A stretch of 64,000 nt of DNA. Origin: Odontesthes bonariensis. Taxonomy: Eukaryota; Chordata; Actinopteri; Atheriniformes; Atherinopsidae. The stretch lies in NCBI RefSeq assembly GCF_027942865.1, contig NC_134507.1:34525711-34589710 (forward strand). The letters run 5' to 3'. The notes under the pieces are model-generated. The model ran no database searches and had not been told where the DNA came from. It saw only the letters and a program-made list of their open reading frames with translations. Numbering within the stretch: the first letter of the stretch is position 1; every line of letters begins with the position of its first letter. A program made the position numbers and the translations under genes. Below are positions 42,511 through 54,465 of the stretch, one piece after another.

Positions 42511-43965
42511 TGTTTATTCAGTATTGGATTCAGCTATTTATTTACTCACATAGTCACATACCTCTGCTAAAAGGTTCAAATGAGCCAGTAAAGCATCATA
42601 GAGAGAGCAAAGAGCAGTTCCACAGTGCATGGGGACATGGTGATACACATCAGTCACATGATTTAATTCAATGAAATATCAAATTGATGTATTTATTAAA
42701 AACAATTGTACATGATACTTAAAGCTAGTGAAACATCTTCAGTTTAAAGATTTTTACAAACATTTGCGCCACACAGTCGTCACTTCTTGGACCTTTCCGA
42801 ATGCCCTGTGAACATCTGGTTTTTATTCGCGTTCTCCCAGAAGGTGAGACGCTCCCCACCCCGGTCTGTCATCAATTTGATAAACTATGAAAGTTTAGCT
42901 GCTTACATAAATTACATAAGTTGTATTTAACTGCAACTGAATGAAAATAAAATGCAGTGTTAGTGTAAAAACATTCAATCCACAGAATGTTAGAATAGAA
43001 TACAACAGGTACAATGGATATGTAACAATGTTTAAACTGATAGGAGTTGTCAGAATATGATTCTTTCTAAATTATTTTTGAAGGTGAACAACTGTAACAT
43101 GATTTCATTAAAAGAAACATCTAAATTTTGTATTTGGAATACTCGTCATGCCCCTGAACGTCTCTGAACATTAAACGGCTCACTCTTCTTCGTTTGCAAA
43201 GGTAAGTCTGACGCTGTCTAACTCTGTCTTTCCCAAATGAGGAATTTATGAATCTATGACTTTCAGGGAGAGGACTCAGTCTCCTCCTCCCCCCCAGATA
43301 CTGTCACCTGGAAATACTGAATGAATGTGTGGACTGGTGATGATTATACTGTGTGCATTAATGTATGTTTTACTGACAGTTTTAGTCCAAACCTTCCATT
43401 CAGACTGAAATATCTCAAGTGTTTCCAGTTAAAGCGAGTGTCCCATATCAGGAGAAAGTATTTCCTTATTTCTGTAAAATCCCCATTTTACTGTCCTGTT
43501 CCTGTGGGCAGTGTCACTCAGTGGGTCTACATGATGAGAGGAACTCCATTACAGCTATAGTTGGGTTCTGCTCCTTATTTGGGCAAGGGTAATTCTCCTT
43601 GGATATGTGGCGGTGAATGAATGGGATCAGAGGCACAAAGCGTGTCATACCCCGGTATGATAGGTGGCGATGAACCCATTCCAGCTGTTGCTAACAGAGC
43701 CACTTCCTGTTGACCTCTGCACCACCACCAACAACAACAAACTCAGGCATTGGAGAAAGATGGAGAACGCAGAGCAAGATGAAGCTACGTCCCTCTACAT
43801 TTGGTCTGTGATAAGCTGCTTGTTGCACAAACTTGATGCCCAACGGAGCATTCTCCATCGCGTTGTTTGTTTCTTTCTGACGGCGACAACAACAGGAATA
43901 TCGTCTCCTTTGACTTCGTGACCCGACCCCGGGAAAACATCTGGAGCATGCGCAGAACGCAAACT
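42511..43965. other. Intergenic sequence, nothing recognised
   Basis: No exon or repeat that I can support. A small frame at 43760-43920 (starting MENAEQDEATSLYIWSVISC) just left of the repeat at 43966 may be part of the same unclassified element, but it matches no family I know. Confidence 0.4.
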
Positions 43966-44225
43966 CTGCGCTCCCGCAACTCATGTCTTGTCTAGTCAAG
44001 GACTGTACAAACAAGATATTAGATAAAACGCAGGAATTAAAACATCTTACCATATTAAAAATATGACCTCTGTCCTTTCAGGCTGCTGCTCCACATTTAC
44101 AGTAGCCGATAATGTAAAACAACCCACTGGCTGAAGTATTTGCATTAAGTTCATCATCTCCCTCAGGCTTCCCTAATGTTATCCGTGCACTACACTGTAC
44201 CCATGTACGCATCCAAGGCTCTGAT
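43966..44225. repeat. Repeat shared with 51488-51992 (deletion derivative)
   Basis: TGCGCTCCCGCAACTCATGT followed by GTCAAGGACTGTACAAACAA and on to GTACGCATCCAAGGC matches 51488-51992 almost base for base, but lacks the 51520-51768 part. It is thus a shorter derivative of the same unclassified repeat. Confidence 0.75.
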
Positions 44226-44344
44226 TCACCACGTGCTTCAGCGTCTACAAGCAGGTTTAGTGTGACTTTCAACCCAGTTATCTCGGGGTCTCAATCCGAT
44301 CCGATCCAATTCTTAGTCAGATTAAGGTGTCTACATGCACTTAA

Positions 44345-45771
44345 AGGCCTACAGGAAGGTGATTTTTTTTGCACAAAACTGAAATAGCAGATCGATTCCT
44401 TATATACCATGGATTTTTTTTATGATTTTAAAATAATTTTAGGCCCCTGGATAGTCCTGATTAGGCCCAATAAACTATCACCACATTTGACTCGAATTTG
44501 GCAAACTGCCAGGTCTCCGCCAGGTGGAGAGTGGAAATCTCGGCAGAGCGATCATCAAGATGATCGCTGATTTCAGGGCAACCATCCCGAGGTGTGTCCG
44601 CTCTCCGCCAGGTGGATTCCCCCTGAGCATCCGCACCGCAGGGAGCTGAACACGGCGGGATGGCTCCGGCTGATTTCACCAGAGAGGAGGCAGGCGGACA
44701 GAGAGGCACAGACACAAGACCGCGGGTCTCTCTGCTTCCTCTGTCCCTGGTGGTGTGAGCTGCTGAGGGCAACACACGCACCCACAGCACTTCGTACATC
44801 TACTCGCAATAAAAACTGCACTGAACCCAACGTTTTATGTCCTTCACCACTAGAGCCTGGCTCGGGCCAGATTTTTCTGTCCGAGCCCGGCCCTCAACCG
44901 ACAGAAAAGTTCTCAAATCCGACCTGAGCCCGAGATTAATTAAAATATTTGTGTCCGAGCCCGCCGGAAGCCCGAGACCAGTGACCAACACAAGACGGCG
45001 CACCCTAATCAGTAAATACACATTGGTGACAGCGCACCATTATCCACCATAATCCATTATAGCTTAAAGCGTTTGCACACAGTGGATTTCCCCCTCTTAT
45101 TTTCAACGACTTTCAGTTCTCCAGAAGCTATTTTTCTTTTAATGTCCTCCATAGCGCTTCCAGCCAACTGAGCTCGGCTGCACTGATCGCACGTGTTTAA
45201 TGTAAAGTTGTTCGAATGTTCGATATGCGTGCGTGCGCACCGAGCATGCACAGACCACAGATGCACACAGATGCATGCTGCACGGCATGAGGCACGAATA
45301 ACCTACCAACATTTTCATTTATGCATATTCAATTATTTATGTTTTCCACAAAAACTGACGTTTGCAATGAACTGAAACCTGTCCTCTGGCTGTTTATAAT
45401 TTTCACGATGTCTGCTTGCTTTCAAGCCCGACCCGAGTCCGACAAGACATTCTAATTTTTTGTCCGAGTCCGGCCCGGCCCGTCGGGTTCCGACTGGGCC
45501 CGTCGGGCTTCGGTCGGGTTGCCTTGCTCTATTCACCACTCAACAAGCATACTAATAGCGGCAGCCAGGAAAACCCATGGCACCTGTGACGTCACACGGA
45601 AGCCCCGCCCCCAGTTTGGAATTCCAGGAAGGATTTCCAAGCGGCAAATTCAAAATCGCAAATTTCATGCGTTTATGAAATGTTTTGGTGTAGAGTCCAA
45701 TGATCATTATTGTTCCTCTGTGTATGTATTATCATTATGTATTGGGTGTGGTGTCGGCTTTCTGTAGGCCT
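44345..45771. mobile_element. TTAA element (Kolobok- or piggyBac-type target), with a hAT inside
   Basis: TTAA at 44341-44344 and 45772-45775 flank inverted ends AGGCCTACAGGAAGGTG and the inverse of AGGCCTACAGAAAGCCG. No transposase. The interior is split by the hAT at 44851-45531. CGTGACGTCACACGGAAGCC-type sequence lies near its right side. Confidence 0.7.
44851..45531 (-). mobile_element. hAT element with BED-linker remnant, exact 8-bp duplication
   Basis: Ends TAGAGCCTGGCTCGGGC at 44851 and the inverse of TAGAGCAAGGCAACCCGA at 45531, with identical TTCACCAC at 44843-44850 and 45532-45539. Subterminal CCCGAGC motifs abound. On the minus strand near 45060-45155, MEDIKRKIASGELKVVENKR then GKSTVCKRFKL is the start of a BED finger (usual SEVWKRF; W replaced by C). 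Confidence 0.85.
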
Positions 45772-45775
45772 TTAA

Positions 45776-46413
45776 CTCAGTCTGATTGTAATTTAGCTAA
45801 TGATCCGATCCTTTCAGTGCCATGTGACCCCACTCAGTGATTGACAGGTAAAGCAGCCAATAGCAGCAGCTCAGCACATGACGTCCACTGCAGGGCAGCT
45901 GGCAGAAGATGAGACTGTGCTGCTTCTAACTTTGTCTCATCAGTTATTTTCTGTGGAAATAAAGCTGAAATGGCAGCACAGCTGAGCTCTCTACATGCTC
46001 TGAGTGTGAAAAGCCCACAACAACCGCAGCTCCATGTCCCAGTGACACACAGTCAAAGTTGCACAGTCATTACCTGGTGTTTTATTTAGCTGCTGTGTCC
46101 TCAGCTGGAGGAATTTAACTGACTACTCTCTTTTCCTCCTTTCTTTAGACTAACTGAACTCTGACCCCTGCTCCTGCTCTGACTGGTGAGGACCAACCTT
46201 TACTTCCTTGATGGTTGTGTTCCTGCTACCTGCTCTGTGTCATATGAAGTGGAGCTTCCAGTCAGTGCCCAGCAGACCTTTTCCCTCTCAAACTGCATGA
46301 GTGAAGTGAAACATTGATCATTAGTCAGAGGACAGATTTAAGATCAGATTTATTGGTCATGCATACACACAAAATTTGTCCTCCGCTTTTAACCCATCCA
46401 GGCTGGCACCTGT
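45776..46413 (+). other. Unique-looking sequence, possible 5' non-coding exon
   Basis: Around 46110-46190 a pyrimidine-rich tract and AG (TTTCCTCCTTTCTTTAG) precede about 38 bp and then GTGAGGACC, so a small untranslated exon is conceivable. Nothing else supports it. Confidence 0.3.
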
Positions 46414-46414
46414 T

Positions 46415-46504
<90 letters not shown>
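46414..46504. repeat. (CA)n microsatellite
   Basis: About 45 uninterrupted CA units after CACCTGTTGA. Confidence 0.95.
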
Positions 46505-46506
<2 letters not shown>

Positions 46507-48479
46507 AGAAATAAGACTTAATTCTCCCTCAGCAAGTAGACACAGCTTTGATAATTGAGTCTGTGATGCCCTCTGGTGCTACACAGAAGCCATTACGGGA
46601 CACAACTTACAATTTTGATTGTTAACATTATTACCATCTTTTCATATTATAAGACAGTGATTCTGGATATTCACTGACCGACCAGCATTGCTTCGCTCTG
46701 CAGAAGATGAAACGTCGGCTTTGTTTGATTGACGCAATGTGTGAGCTGTGAATGTGAGACATGTGTCAGTGGGCCTCTGAACTTGTGAGGTTTATATGGG
46801 GTATAGTTCATACTGCAGACTACATACACACATTGCACATCTCAGTTGAATATCAAGTGTTTTGTCATTGAAGCCTTTATGCCCACTACTTTACTTTACT
46901 AGATTAAGTGATGCACTTTGTCAAAGCTTTCAAATCAGTCTGTTTGAACTAAATCTGAAGCAAAAATGAAGTGTCAGAAATCCCTACCCTGATAGTTCAA
47001 CAAAATGGCTGTGTGATGCAGGCTGAAAGCTACATTTGGATAAGTGATGCAAAATAAAACCCAATGTTAAGTATGACTTTTAGGCGTTTAAGTGTACAAC
47101 TCATGTAAAAGACTTCTATATATTCATTAGTTATTTAAAACATTGGTTATTTTTTTTATTAATGTTTAACTTACAGTTGTAAAAATAAGTTTAACTTCAG
47201 TCAGTAAAAGGACCAAGTATAAGACTACTGAACACTTGGCAGAGGCCAAGTACCTGTATCCCTGCCAAATGCAGGACCTGATCCAACCACTGACAAGAAA
47301 GTACTGTAGTTTAGTTTCTTTCTCTTCATCAGCAGATTGTGCGGTACTCTGCCGCCACCTACTGTTGAGGCGCTTAGTACTGCAGTCTGTGGCACAAACT
47401 ACATCTTAGTTGGGCTTCCTGGTGAAATAAACAAACAAAATTGACATATCTACGCTCTTTTGTGTGTCCCTATTATACTGTAAAATAATCTCTTAGGCTT
47501 TGATTATTTGAAAGCTGCAGTTCCTGTCAGGAGGTGTCACCATGAAGTCAAACCTGGAACCACCATCTGCTTGCACTATCTTTCTTTGCTGATATTTTAC
47601 CTGCGTAGAAGTAAAGGTACTGCTGTAAAATTCCAGTTCATTCAAATTCAGCACATCACATTTATGGACACCTCGGACGAGCTGTGGAACTAAATTGAAA
47701 ACATACAGAAACAGTACATATAAGTATATACTTTGAAGAATATCAATTCCAAATATAATAGATAAAGAAGGAATGTCACCCACTTACAGAATTGTGAGCA
47801 TATCAATCAGTTCCACCTTTGCCAATAAAGACATGAGTTTAACTTCTTTCATGCGCCCAAGATACACACAACACTAACTGAAAGAATAAAGTTACATCCT
47901 CTCTGTTTTTTGTTTATAACCATCCAAAAAAGACCTAGTAGCGGTCAATTTCTAGTTCATGCTGGCGGCCACAGACTGCAGTGACAACAAAGTGAACAGT
48001 AGTTACATTCTAAACAGAAACGTGGACAAAGAAACACTTTTCCAGTTTGCTTCTGCATCTTAGTTACAGAAGCATGACCAAGATGCATGAGTTGCCGTCC
48101 TCTCATTTACTTCCACAGGCTGCTTGGTTACCACTGTCTGCTTATCTAATTTTGGTGACTGAAAAGTGGATGAAAAAGATTTTATGATTGAAACATGGTT
48201 TACATGAAGAAGAAATAATGAGTAAACTGCTTAGGGGTAAATGTAGTCTCAATTTCGATGAGGACAGATATTTATGCCTGGATGAGGTACGATACTAGAT
48301 GTATCGTTGAAATCATGTCAAGGGCTCATTAATCCAAAAAAAGTTGCAGTCATGGGAATGTGTTGGTGATGGACAAGAGGCTGAGTACTGTGAACTGGTC
48401 GTCCCATACATGGCATGGAAACAATTAGTTTCTCTTGAATGTCCGAGCCAGTGGCTCAAAGGAACTGAACTAACTAATA
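46505..48479. other. Intergenic sequence, nothing recognised
   Basis: Read on both strands; no exon with flanking splice sites, RNA gene or known repeat could be supported. Confidence 0.4.
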
Positions 48480-48780
48480 AAGAAGACTGACTTTGTGCTG
48501 GGTACTGCCCTGGAGCTGGTTGTGCACAGGAGAATGCTGCAAAAGCTGCTCAACATGAAGAACAACGCCACACGCTCTCTTCATAGTAATTAAAGAGTCA
48601 CGTGTGTTCTGTCAGAGGCTTCTTCAGCTTTGCTGCAACATGGAACGATAGGGGCGGTGTTTCCTGCTAACAGCAATAATTCCATGCAATGAAACAACAA
48701 CATTAGAATTTCACTCTTGTGTTGATAAAATATCATTTCATTCTATTCTATTTCATTCTATTGCATTCCATTCCATTTCA
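48480..48780 (+). mobile_element. Decayed LINE 3' end
   Basis: TALELVVHRRMLQKLLNMKN, then NATRSLHSN, parallels the ERRTLNKLLSIMDNPTHPLH region of the LINE at 9446-9818. The UTR follows and ends in an (ATTCT/ATTCC)n tail near 48735-48780. Several stops are present. Confidence 0.6.
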
Positions 48781-50544
48781 ACACAAAACTGGGTAGCCAG
48801 GAGGAAACTGCACAAAGGACTGATAGAAAGCTGGAAGTTTGAATACAACTGGGGATGATCAGGTACGTGGATGCAAGCATGCTGATTTCAGAACATGTAA
48901 AAAGTGAGGGAAGCGGCACCTGGGGACATGGGAAGGAGACAAGGACAATGAAGACCTCTTTTAGGTGGAAAATAGCAAGACAGAAGAAAAGAAAAAGAAT
49001 AAAAGTTCATGACCAAACAGGTGAGATGATAAGCCACCTGTATCCTAACATGGTACGGTCAGAATGATCACAGATTGAATGGCTTTTGTACAAGAAAAGC
49101 CACTTTCAGTCACCTTCAGACAGAAATACTAATACGACACGGCTATCCAAATAAAACCATCCTGCTGGTCGTTGTTTTATGAAGAGAAAAACAAAGTTTA
49201 TGAGGACATACTTGGCTTGGCTTATAACAATAGAAGACTTTATAACAGTGAAGACCATAAAGATGCTCAAAGCTAAATTCAAGAAGTAACATTAAGGAAA
49301 ACAGACTCATTTTCTCAGTTCTCTGATTTGAGTGATAATTGTTGTAATGACAAATAAAACGCGAGAGGTCTTACTTAAGAGTGGACTTAAGAGTACAAAT
49401 GCTAGTCATGATTGTATTTTAGTTCAATCTTTTTAGTATTTCACTGAGCTGACAAAAGAGCTACTGTAAAGCAGATATCAGAAATGCACTGCTGATAAAG
49501 AGTTGTGTTGCATGAATTGTGACAATGACAAACCCAAGCGACAACCACACAGTAGTGCAGACTCAGTACTACTGAGTTTTCCCATCAAAAGAACTTCACT
49601 CAAATGCTTAGCCAACTTTACACCACATATGCCATACAATACGTGCCTTAACACAGTACTTAACAGAACAAAGAGATTCGTGGGAAGTCTTTAAAAGCAG
49701 CTTCACAGCGGCGTTCTGAGAGGTTATTCAATTTCAGCTTTCAGTACTATGGACAGCGCAAACAAACAGCGCTGTCCGTGGTTCTGCTGAAACCCTACGC
49801 CCTTTATCCGAATATCTAATAAATTACATGCAACATGCGCAAACATCTTTACAATAACCAAGGATAACCGATAAGAGAATAACAGTACAGATAGACACAA
49901 AGTTGGAATGGGGCATTTTGTTAGTAACAAATGAGCTTCTTGATCCTGTCAGACAGCGTTTATGGAAGGTCTCGGATCCGTTTCTTTTTTCCCTTTTGTA
50001 TTTTTCCTTCTAATTCCTCATCATAAATTCCCAAATTTCAGCAACAATAGCTCAAGCTTTTGGCTGCTTGATTTTCTAAGACCAGAGATGATATTGAAAA
50101 GTTGCGTGCTCTGTGCCTTATAATCCACCTTCGAATTCGTTTTTTTTTTTCAATCGAGATCAGAGGCAGAACACGTGCGTAAGAGGGTGACGTCATTGGT
50201 AGGAACGCCCTTCTCAGAGGTGTCACTTTGATTTCTGTGTGTCCTGTTTCAGTTTGTTCTCAAACTTTTTTGGAGAAGATTTAAAGGGATACAAGGTAAT
50301 TTAGCGGCAGTATAGCGATCTCTACTGGTCAACCTGAAATTCTACACTGTCGTAAAAATGCCACTGGGTTGTTTTGCATGTTTGTATTATACACATCCAC
50401 TAACTAAACATCGGGGCGAATGCTGCCGTTGTGTTATTTAGTCAGTGCAGTTAGGTCATCTGATTCACAAGTATAGACTGCCCACGTAAGATACTATAAT
50501 CAGAGATTTTCTAAAGAGAGAACTCAAGATAATATGCTATAATA
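48781..50544. other. Intergenic sequence, nothing recognised
   Basis: No supportable gene or repeat. A poly-T tract lies near 50140. Confidence 0.4.
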
Positions 50545-51035
50545 CTGTTGACCTGCAGGTTGTCTGGTTATGTTGTTGTTGTTGTTGTTTACCTGCAGGT
50601 TGTTTGGGTATGTTGTTGTTGTTTACCTGCAGGTTGTTTAGGTATGTTGTTGTTGTTTACCTGCAGATTGTGTGGGTATGTTGTTGTTGTTGTTGTTGTT
50701 TACCTGCAGGTTGTTTGAGTATGTTGTTGTTGTTTACCTGCAGATTGTGTGGGTATGTTGTTGTTGTTTACCTGCAGGTTGTTTAGGTATGTTGTTGTTG
50801 TTTACCTGCAGATTGTGTGGGTATGTTGTTGTTGTTGTTGTTGTTTACCTGCAGGTTGTTTGGGTATGTTGTTGTTGTTGTTGTTTACCTGCAGATTGTG
50901 TGGGTATGTTGTTGTTGTTGTTTACCTGCAGGTTGTTTGGGTATGTTGTTGTTGTTTACCTGCAGGTTGTTTGGGTATGTTGTTGTTGTTGTTTACCTGC
51001 AGGTTGTTTAGGTATGTTGTTGTTGTTTACCTACA
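50545..51035. repeat. Minisatellite, about 34-46 bp units, with an embedded (GTT)n
   Basis: About 12 units of TTTACCTGCAGGTTGTTTGG followed by GTATGTTGTTGTTG. Length variation comes from the number of GTT triplets. Units alternate between CAGGTTGTTTGGG and CAGATTGTGTGGG, so dimers have been copied together. Forward frames are open through most of it, without meaning. Confidence 0.9.
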
Positions 51036-51045
51036 AGTCGCTTTG

Positions 51046-51245
51046 AGGTCCGTTTCACGAAGCAGGTTTACTGAAAACTCTGAGTAGATTAACCCTGAAA
51101 TGAGGGAAACCCTGAGTTTTCCGTTTCACAAAGGGAGGTAACTCAACCCCGAGTAAGAGGGATAACTCTAGCCTGTTTCACAAAGAGAAGTAACTTAAGC
51201 TCTCGGTCAGTTACCGTAGTAACAGACTCTCTGAACCTAACCTGG
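51046..51245 (+). mobile_element. Harbinger-like element, end fragment (second copy)
   Basis: GAGGTCCGTTTCACGAAGCA through CCCTGAGTTTTCCGTTTCAC matches 25174-25436. It ends where another repeat end (GGGGGTATTCCTAGAAGCTG) starts. Confidence 0.65.
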
Positions 51246-52002
51246 GGGGTATTCCTAGAAGCTGGCTTAGCGGAAAGCCTGGCTTATTTCGCTACTTCTG
51301 GCTAAATTTAGCGAGAGTTCCGTTCCATAAAGGTAGCTTATTTGAACGCCCGCTGAGTAACCATAGTAACTTATGCTGCTGAACTAGCCTGGTCCCGGGC
51401 AGGCTAAAGTTGAAGCTTAGCTTAGCTGCAACTCAAAAAATGTCCGAACGGCTGAAACGGACTCCGGAAAGAAATGTTCACCAAGAATTCTGCGCTCCCG
51501 CAACTCATGTCTTGTCTAAAAAACGAAACAAAAACTGTGGTTATCATATCACCACTTTCACTGTCTCGAAAAATCAATCAGTCGGTGCCAGTGCAACTAA
51601 AGAAACGCAACTATACACACGTATTGAACATGAAATTAAATGAGAGAGAACATGGTATTCATTAAAACTAATCAATACCTAACAAACATCCGATCTACAC
51701 CCACGTAGGACCAGACTCAGAAAAATGGGGGACAGGTAATAATGTTAATGATACAAATTATTTGTACAGTCAAGGACTGTACAAACAAGATATTAGATAA
51801 AACGCAGGAATTAAAACATCTTACCATATTAAAAATATGACCTCTATCCTTTCAGGCTGCTGCTCCACATTTACAGTAGCCGATAATGTAAAACAACCCA
51901 CTGGCTGAAGTATTTGCATTAAGTTCATCATCTCCCTCAGGCTTCCCTAATGTTATCGGTGCACTACACTGTGCCCATGTACGCATCCAAGGCAATTTGT
52001 AG
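51246..52002 (+). repeat. Unclassified DNA-transposon-like repeat; longer form of 43966-44225
   Basis: Begins GGGGGTATTCCTAGAAGCTG, an end type seen in Harbinger-like families. A small frame from 51440 (MSERLKRTPERNVHQEFCAP) precedes the portion shared with 43966-44225. No right-hand terminal repeat identified. Confidence 0.5.
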
Positions 52003-52230
52003 AGCACAATTCGTACACAAGGCAATTCAAAGTGCTTTACAGCTACATAAAATCACAGGAAGGCAATAAAATCATTCCAAAAAACAAAAAAAATCATTAA
52101 TTAATTAATTTAAAAGTGAAGAGTGCAGATAAAATACTTTCAGGTGTCATATGCACATCTAAATAGAACTGTTTTCAGTCTGGATTTAAACATTGTCACA
52201 TTGTCCAGACCCCTGCTGGACCCGTGGAGG
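52003..52230 (-). mobile_element. L2-like LINE 3' UTR fragment, antisense
   Basis: GAGCACAATTCGTACACAAG and GGCAATTCAAAGTGCTTTAC are the reverse complement of the 3' UTR of the LINE at 4915-8821 (joining 7975-7999 and 8789-8805). This copy also shows the UTR without the hAT, confirming that hAT's borders. Confidence 0.7.
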
Positions 52231-52421
52231 CTGACTATCTAAACCGAACATTTTTCCATATCCTAAATGTTCAGGTACACTTGGGGATAATTGTCCATAG
52301 ACTCTGAACTGGATTTCTCATTTTGAAAAACACCACATCAACCCCTTTGAGTAATGCTGAGCAATGTTACATTTATGCCCTGTGAAAGCTCATCATTGAC
52401 TCCTATCCTCCGAGCATAGAG

Positions 52422-53040
52422 ATGATCTGTGATGGAGGTCATTTCATTTCCAACATTGAGGCTAAATGGCCGGGATCAGTTCATGATTCTAGGATCTTCC
52501 GAGCATCCTCACTGGCACAGAGGTTTGCACAAGGTGCAAGAATTTTACTTACCTGAAGGAGTGTACTTTTGAAGTAAGGTGTAGCATAGGCAGAATTTTG
52601 GTAATGTAATGAGAGGTCAGGTGTAGAGGTCATCTTAAGGAATTTAAAGTGCTCGTCATACTTTATTATAGATAGCCATATAAGGCACATATTGCATCAA
52701 ATTACCTAAAGTCTTAACACATGTATATCCATCCAACATTTCTCTTATTCTGCAGGAGAGTTCAATGGTGTCCTGCTTGGGGACAGAGGCTATGCATGCT
52801 GGCTGTACCTCCTCACGCCATATCCTGATCCAGGAACAAGGGCATGCACATGCACATGCACATGCACATGCACATGCACATGCACATGCACATGCACATG
52901 CACATGCACATGCACATGCACATGCACATGCACATGCACATGCACATGCACATGCACATGCACATGCACATGCACATGCTAAAACAAGGGCACGGATAGA
53001 AATGACCTTTGGCCAAATTAAATACAGGTTCATTGCTTAA
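52422..53040 (+). pseudogene. HARBI1-like DDE nuclease with a microsatellite grown in its second exon
   Basis: First exon to 52533: MICDGGHFISNIEAKWPGSV then HDSRIFRASSLAQRFAQ, with the second catalytic D in VHDSRIF. Intron 52534-52755 (donor GTGCAA, acceptor TTATTCTGCAG). Second exon from 52756: GEFNGVLLGDRGYACWLYLL then TPYPDPGTRA, the (ACATGC)n array 52842-52979, then AKTRARIEMTFGQIKYRF and a stop at 53038. The E of RIEMTFG is the third catalytic residue. The parts before and after the array are in different frames. The upstream half (first D) is missing or unrecognisable, so this is a dead partial copy. Confidence 0.8.
52842..52979. repeat. Hexamer microsatellite (ACATGC)n, about 23 units
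   Basis: Perfect 6-bp repeats inside the nuclease exon. The seed is probably the native GCACATGC at the codons for AHAK just after the array. Read in the frame of AKTRARIE it encodes alternating H and A; read in the upstream frame it encodes alternating T and C. Confidence 0.95.
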
Positions 53041-53667
53041 ACTTCTCAGGTACCATGGCTGACTTCTCACAGAGCCATCTGTTAAATTAATAGTATACTT
53101 CATATTTTATACATTTTGTATTGTGAACAACTTTTCAGGCTCAAGTCTTTCCTCCTTGATTCCCTGCAGGTTGTAGTGCCTGAAAGGACTCAGTTTCTCC
53201 TGACACAGTGAGGGATCTATACAGGGACACATATTTCCTTTGATCCTTATTGTTGTGACCTTTGAGTTAGAACTTATTTTCATAATTTAGCATTGACACA
53301 GTAGCAGTTTAAGTCAGAGCAAGTGTAAGAAGGCTAAATATACAGAGATAATTTATAACTTTCCACACGTTTAGGTCATGGCACCCCACTGTGAATATAA
53401 ATGTAAAAAACACATTTCTAACACTTTGCATGAACCGTACAATAATGACAAGTTTGAGTTCAAGTTGTGTTGAATTGTTTAATTATTATTTCATGTTTCT
53501 CAAGCTGTGGAGAGAAAACAGAATTAAATACAGTTCACAACACGAAATTCTCCTTTATCTGAATTTATACTAACAAGCAAGACCTTGAAACGGGACACGA
53601 AAATCTTATTTCACTCCTTGGCGATAGTTGTCTTTTCATCTGACGACTGTATCTGCCACACAGAAAT
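53041..53667. other. Intergenic sequence, nothing recognised
   Basis: No further nuclease sequence follows the stop at 53038, and no other feature is supported before the tRNA-Asp. Confidence 0.4.
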
Positions 53668-53739
53668 TCCTCGTTAGTATAATGGACAGTATCTCCGCCT
53701 GTCATGCGGAAGATCGGGGATCGATTCCCTGACGGGGAG
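53668..53739 (+). tRNA. tRNA-Asp (anticodon GTC)
   Basis: Acceptor TCCTCGT pairs with ACGGGGA, the D arm TTAGTATAATGG carries the A box, the anticodon stem TCCGC/GCGGA encloses CTGTCAT (GTC), and the T arm has the GATCGATTCC B-box-like motif. A TTTT terminator lies 13 bp after the 3' end (TCTTTTATC). All stems are intact; likely functional. Confidence 0.9.
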
Positions 53740-54232
53740 AGCTCTGTCTTTTATCAGCTGCCTGCCACCAAGAGATGATTGTTTTGATACTCTCACCCAT
53801 CTTCGGCCTAAATATCAATAGCCCCCTTCAAATAGCCTAACATGAGGCCAGGTTGCTTCGGTCAAAAGCCCTTTCCCATTTACTGTGGTGTTAAGTGCAA
53901 ACCAAGACCTTATAATCAACAATGTGCCTTTTGCTAATGATTCTGTCCTGCCCAAAGCACTGTAGAAGGTTGTGACAACACAGCTAGTTGAGCAGTGGTC
54001 AGAAGATTCTCATGCAAAAAGTGTCTTGGCTGTTTTTTAAGAGGGCTCCTGAGGCAAACAAATAGTCGGCATAGCATTTGGAAGCAAGAACTCTTTGGAG
54101 GTAAAGCGGCCGTAATAATCTTTAAACTAGATGATGCAGTGCCAGAATAGCAATACGACATGGTATTGCAAAGCAAGGAGTAAACTTGGGTTGCCTTGCC
54201 AGTGAAAATAGTTCTCCAGGAGAAGTCTGCAA
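53740..54232. other. Intergenic sequence within the Pol III gene cluster
   Basis: No feature recognised. Confidence 0.4.
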
Positions 54233-54306
54233 TGTCAGAAGTGGGATTTGAACCCATGCCTCCAGGGGAGGCACACATCATTGTACAAGTACAAAATCTT
54301 TCTGAC
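54233..54306 (-). pseudogene. tRNA-Leu remnant lacking D and anticodon arms
   Basis: The minus strand keeps the long variable arm (GCCTCCCCTGGAGGC), the T arm (ATGGGTTCAAATCCCA) and the 3' acceptor strand CTTCTGACA, which match class II tRNA-Leu. A 5' GTCAGA at 54306 could pair with it, but the sequence between is too short and does not form D and anticodon arms. Read as a deleted tRNA-Leu gene. Confidence 0.65.
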
Positions 54307-54465
54307 CCTTATTTGATCCCATACTGCAGGAGCAAGAAACAGCTGTGCTTTGTAAGGGAAAGAGAAGCCAGAGAAGCAGCGAGGAAGCTGCTAAAATGTG
54401 TCAAAGCGTGTCGTTGTAGCGCGCGTGCAGTGTGTTGTGTGTGTGGAAGAGCAGAAAGAGTGTAA

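Noticed and set aside
44461..44927. GC-rich overlapping frames on both strands (about 110 codons)
   Set aside because: They lie inside the non-coding interior of the TTAA element and cross into the hAT insertion; no family match.
46110..46190. Possible small exon between pyrimidine-rich AG and GTGAGG
   Set aside because: Non-coding, isolated, and such signal pairs occur by chance; kept only as a remark.
50604..51087. Several overlapping forward frames rich in Cys, Val and Leu
   Set aside because: They are the GTT/CCTGCAG minisatellite read in three frames.
52765..53040. Long open frame of alternating His-Ala
   Set aside because: It is the hexamer microsatellite read in one frame; open frames also exist on the other strand (Met-Cys, His-Val, Ala-Cys). 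Only the short flanks are real (decayed) transposase codons.
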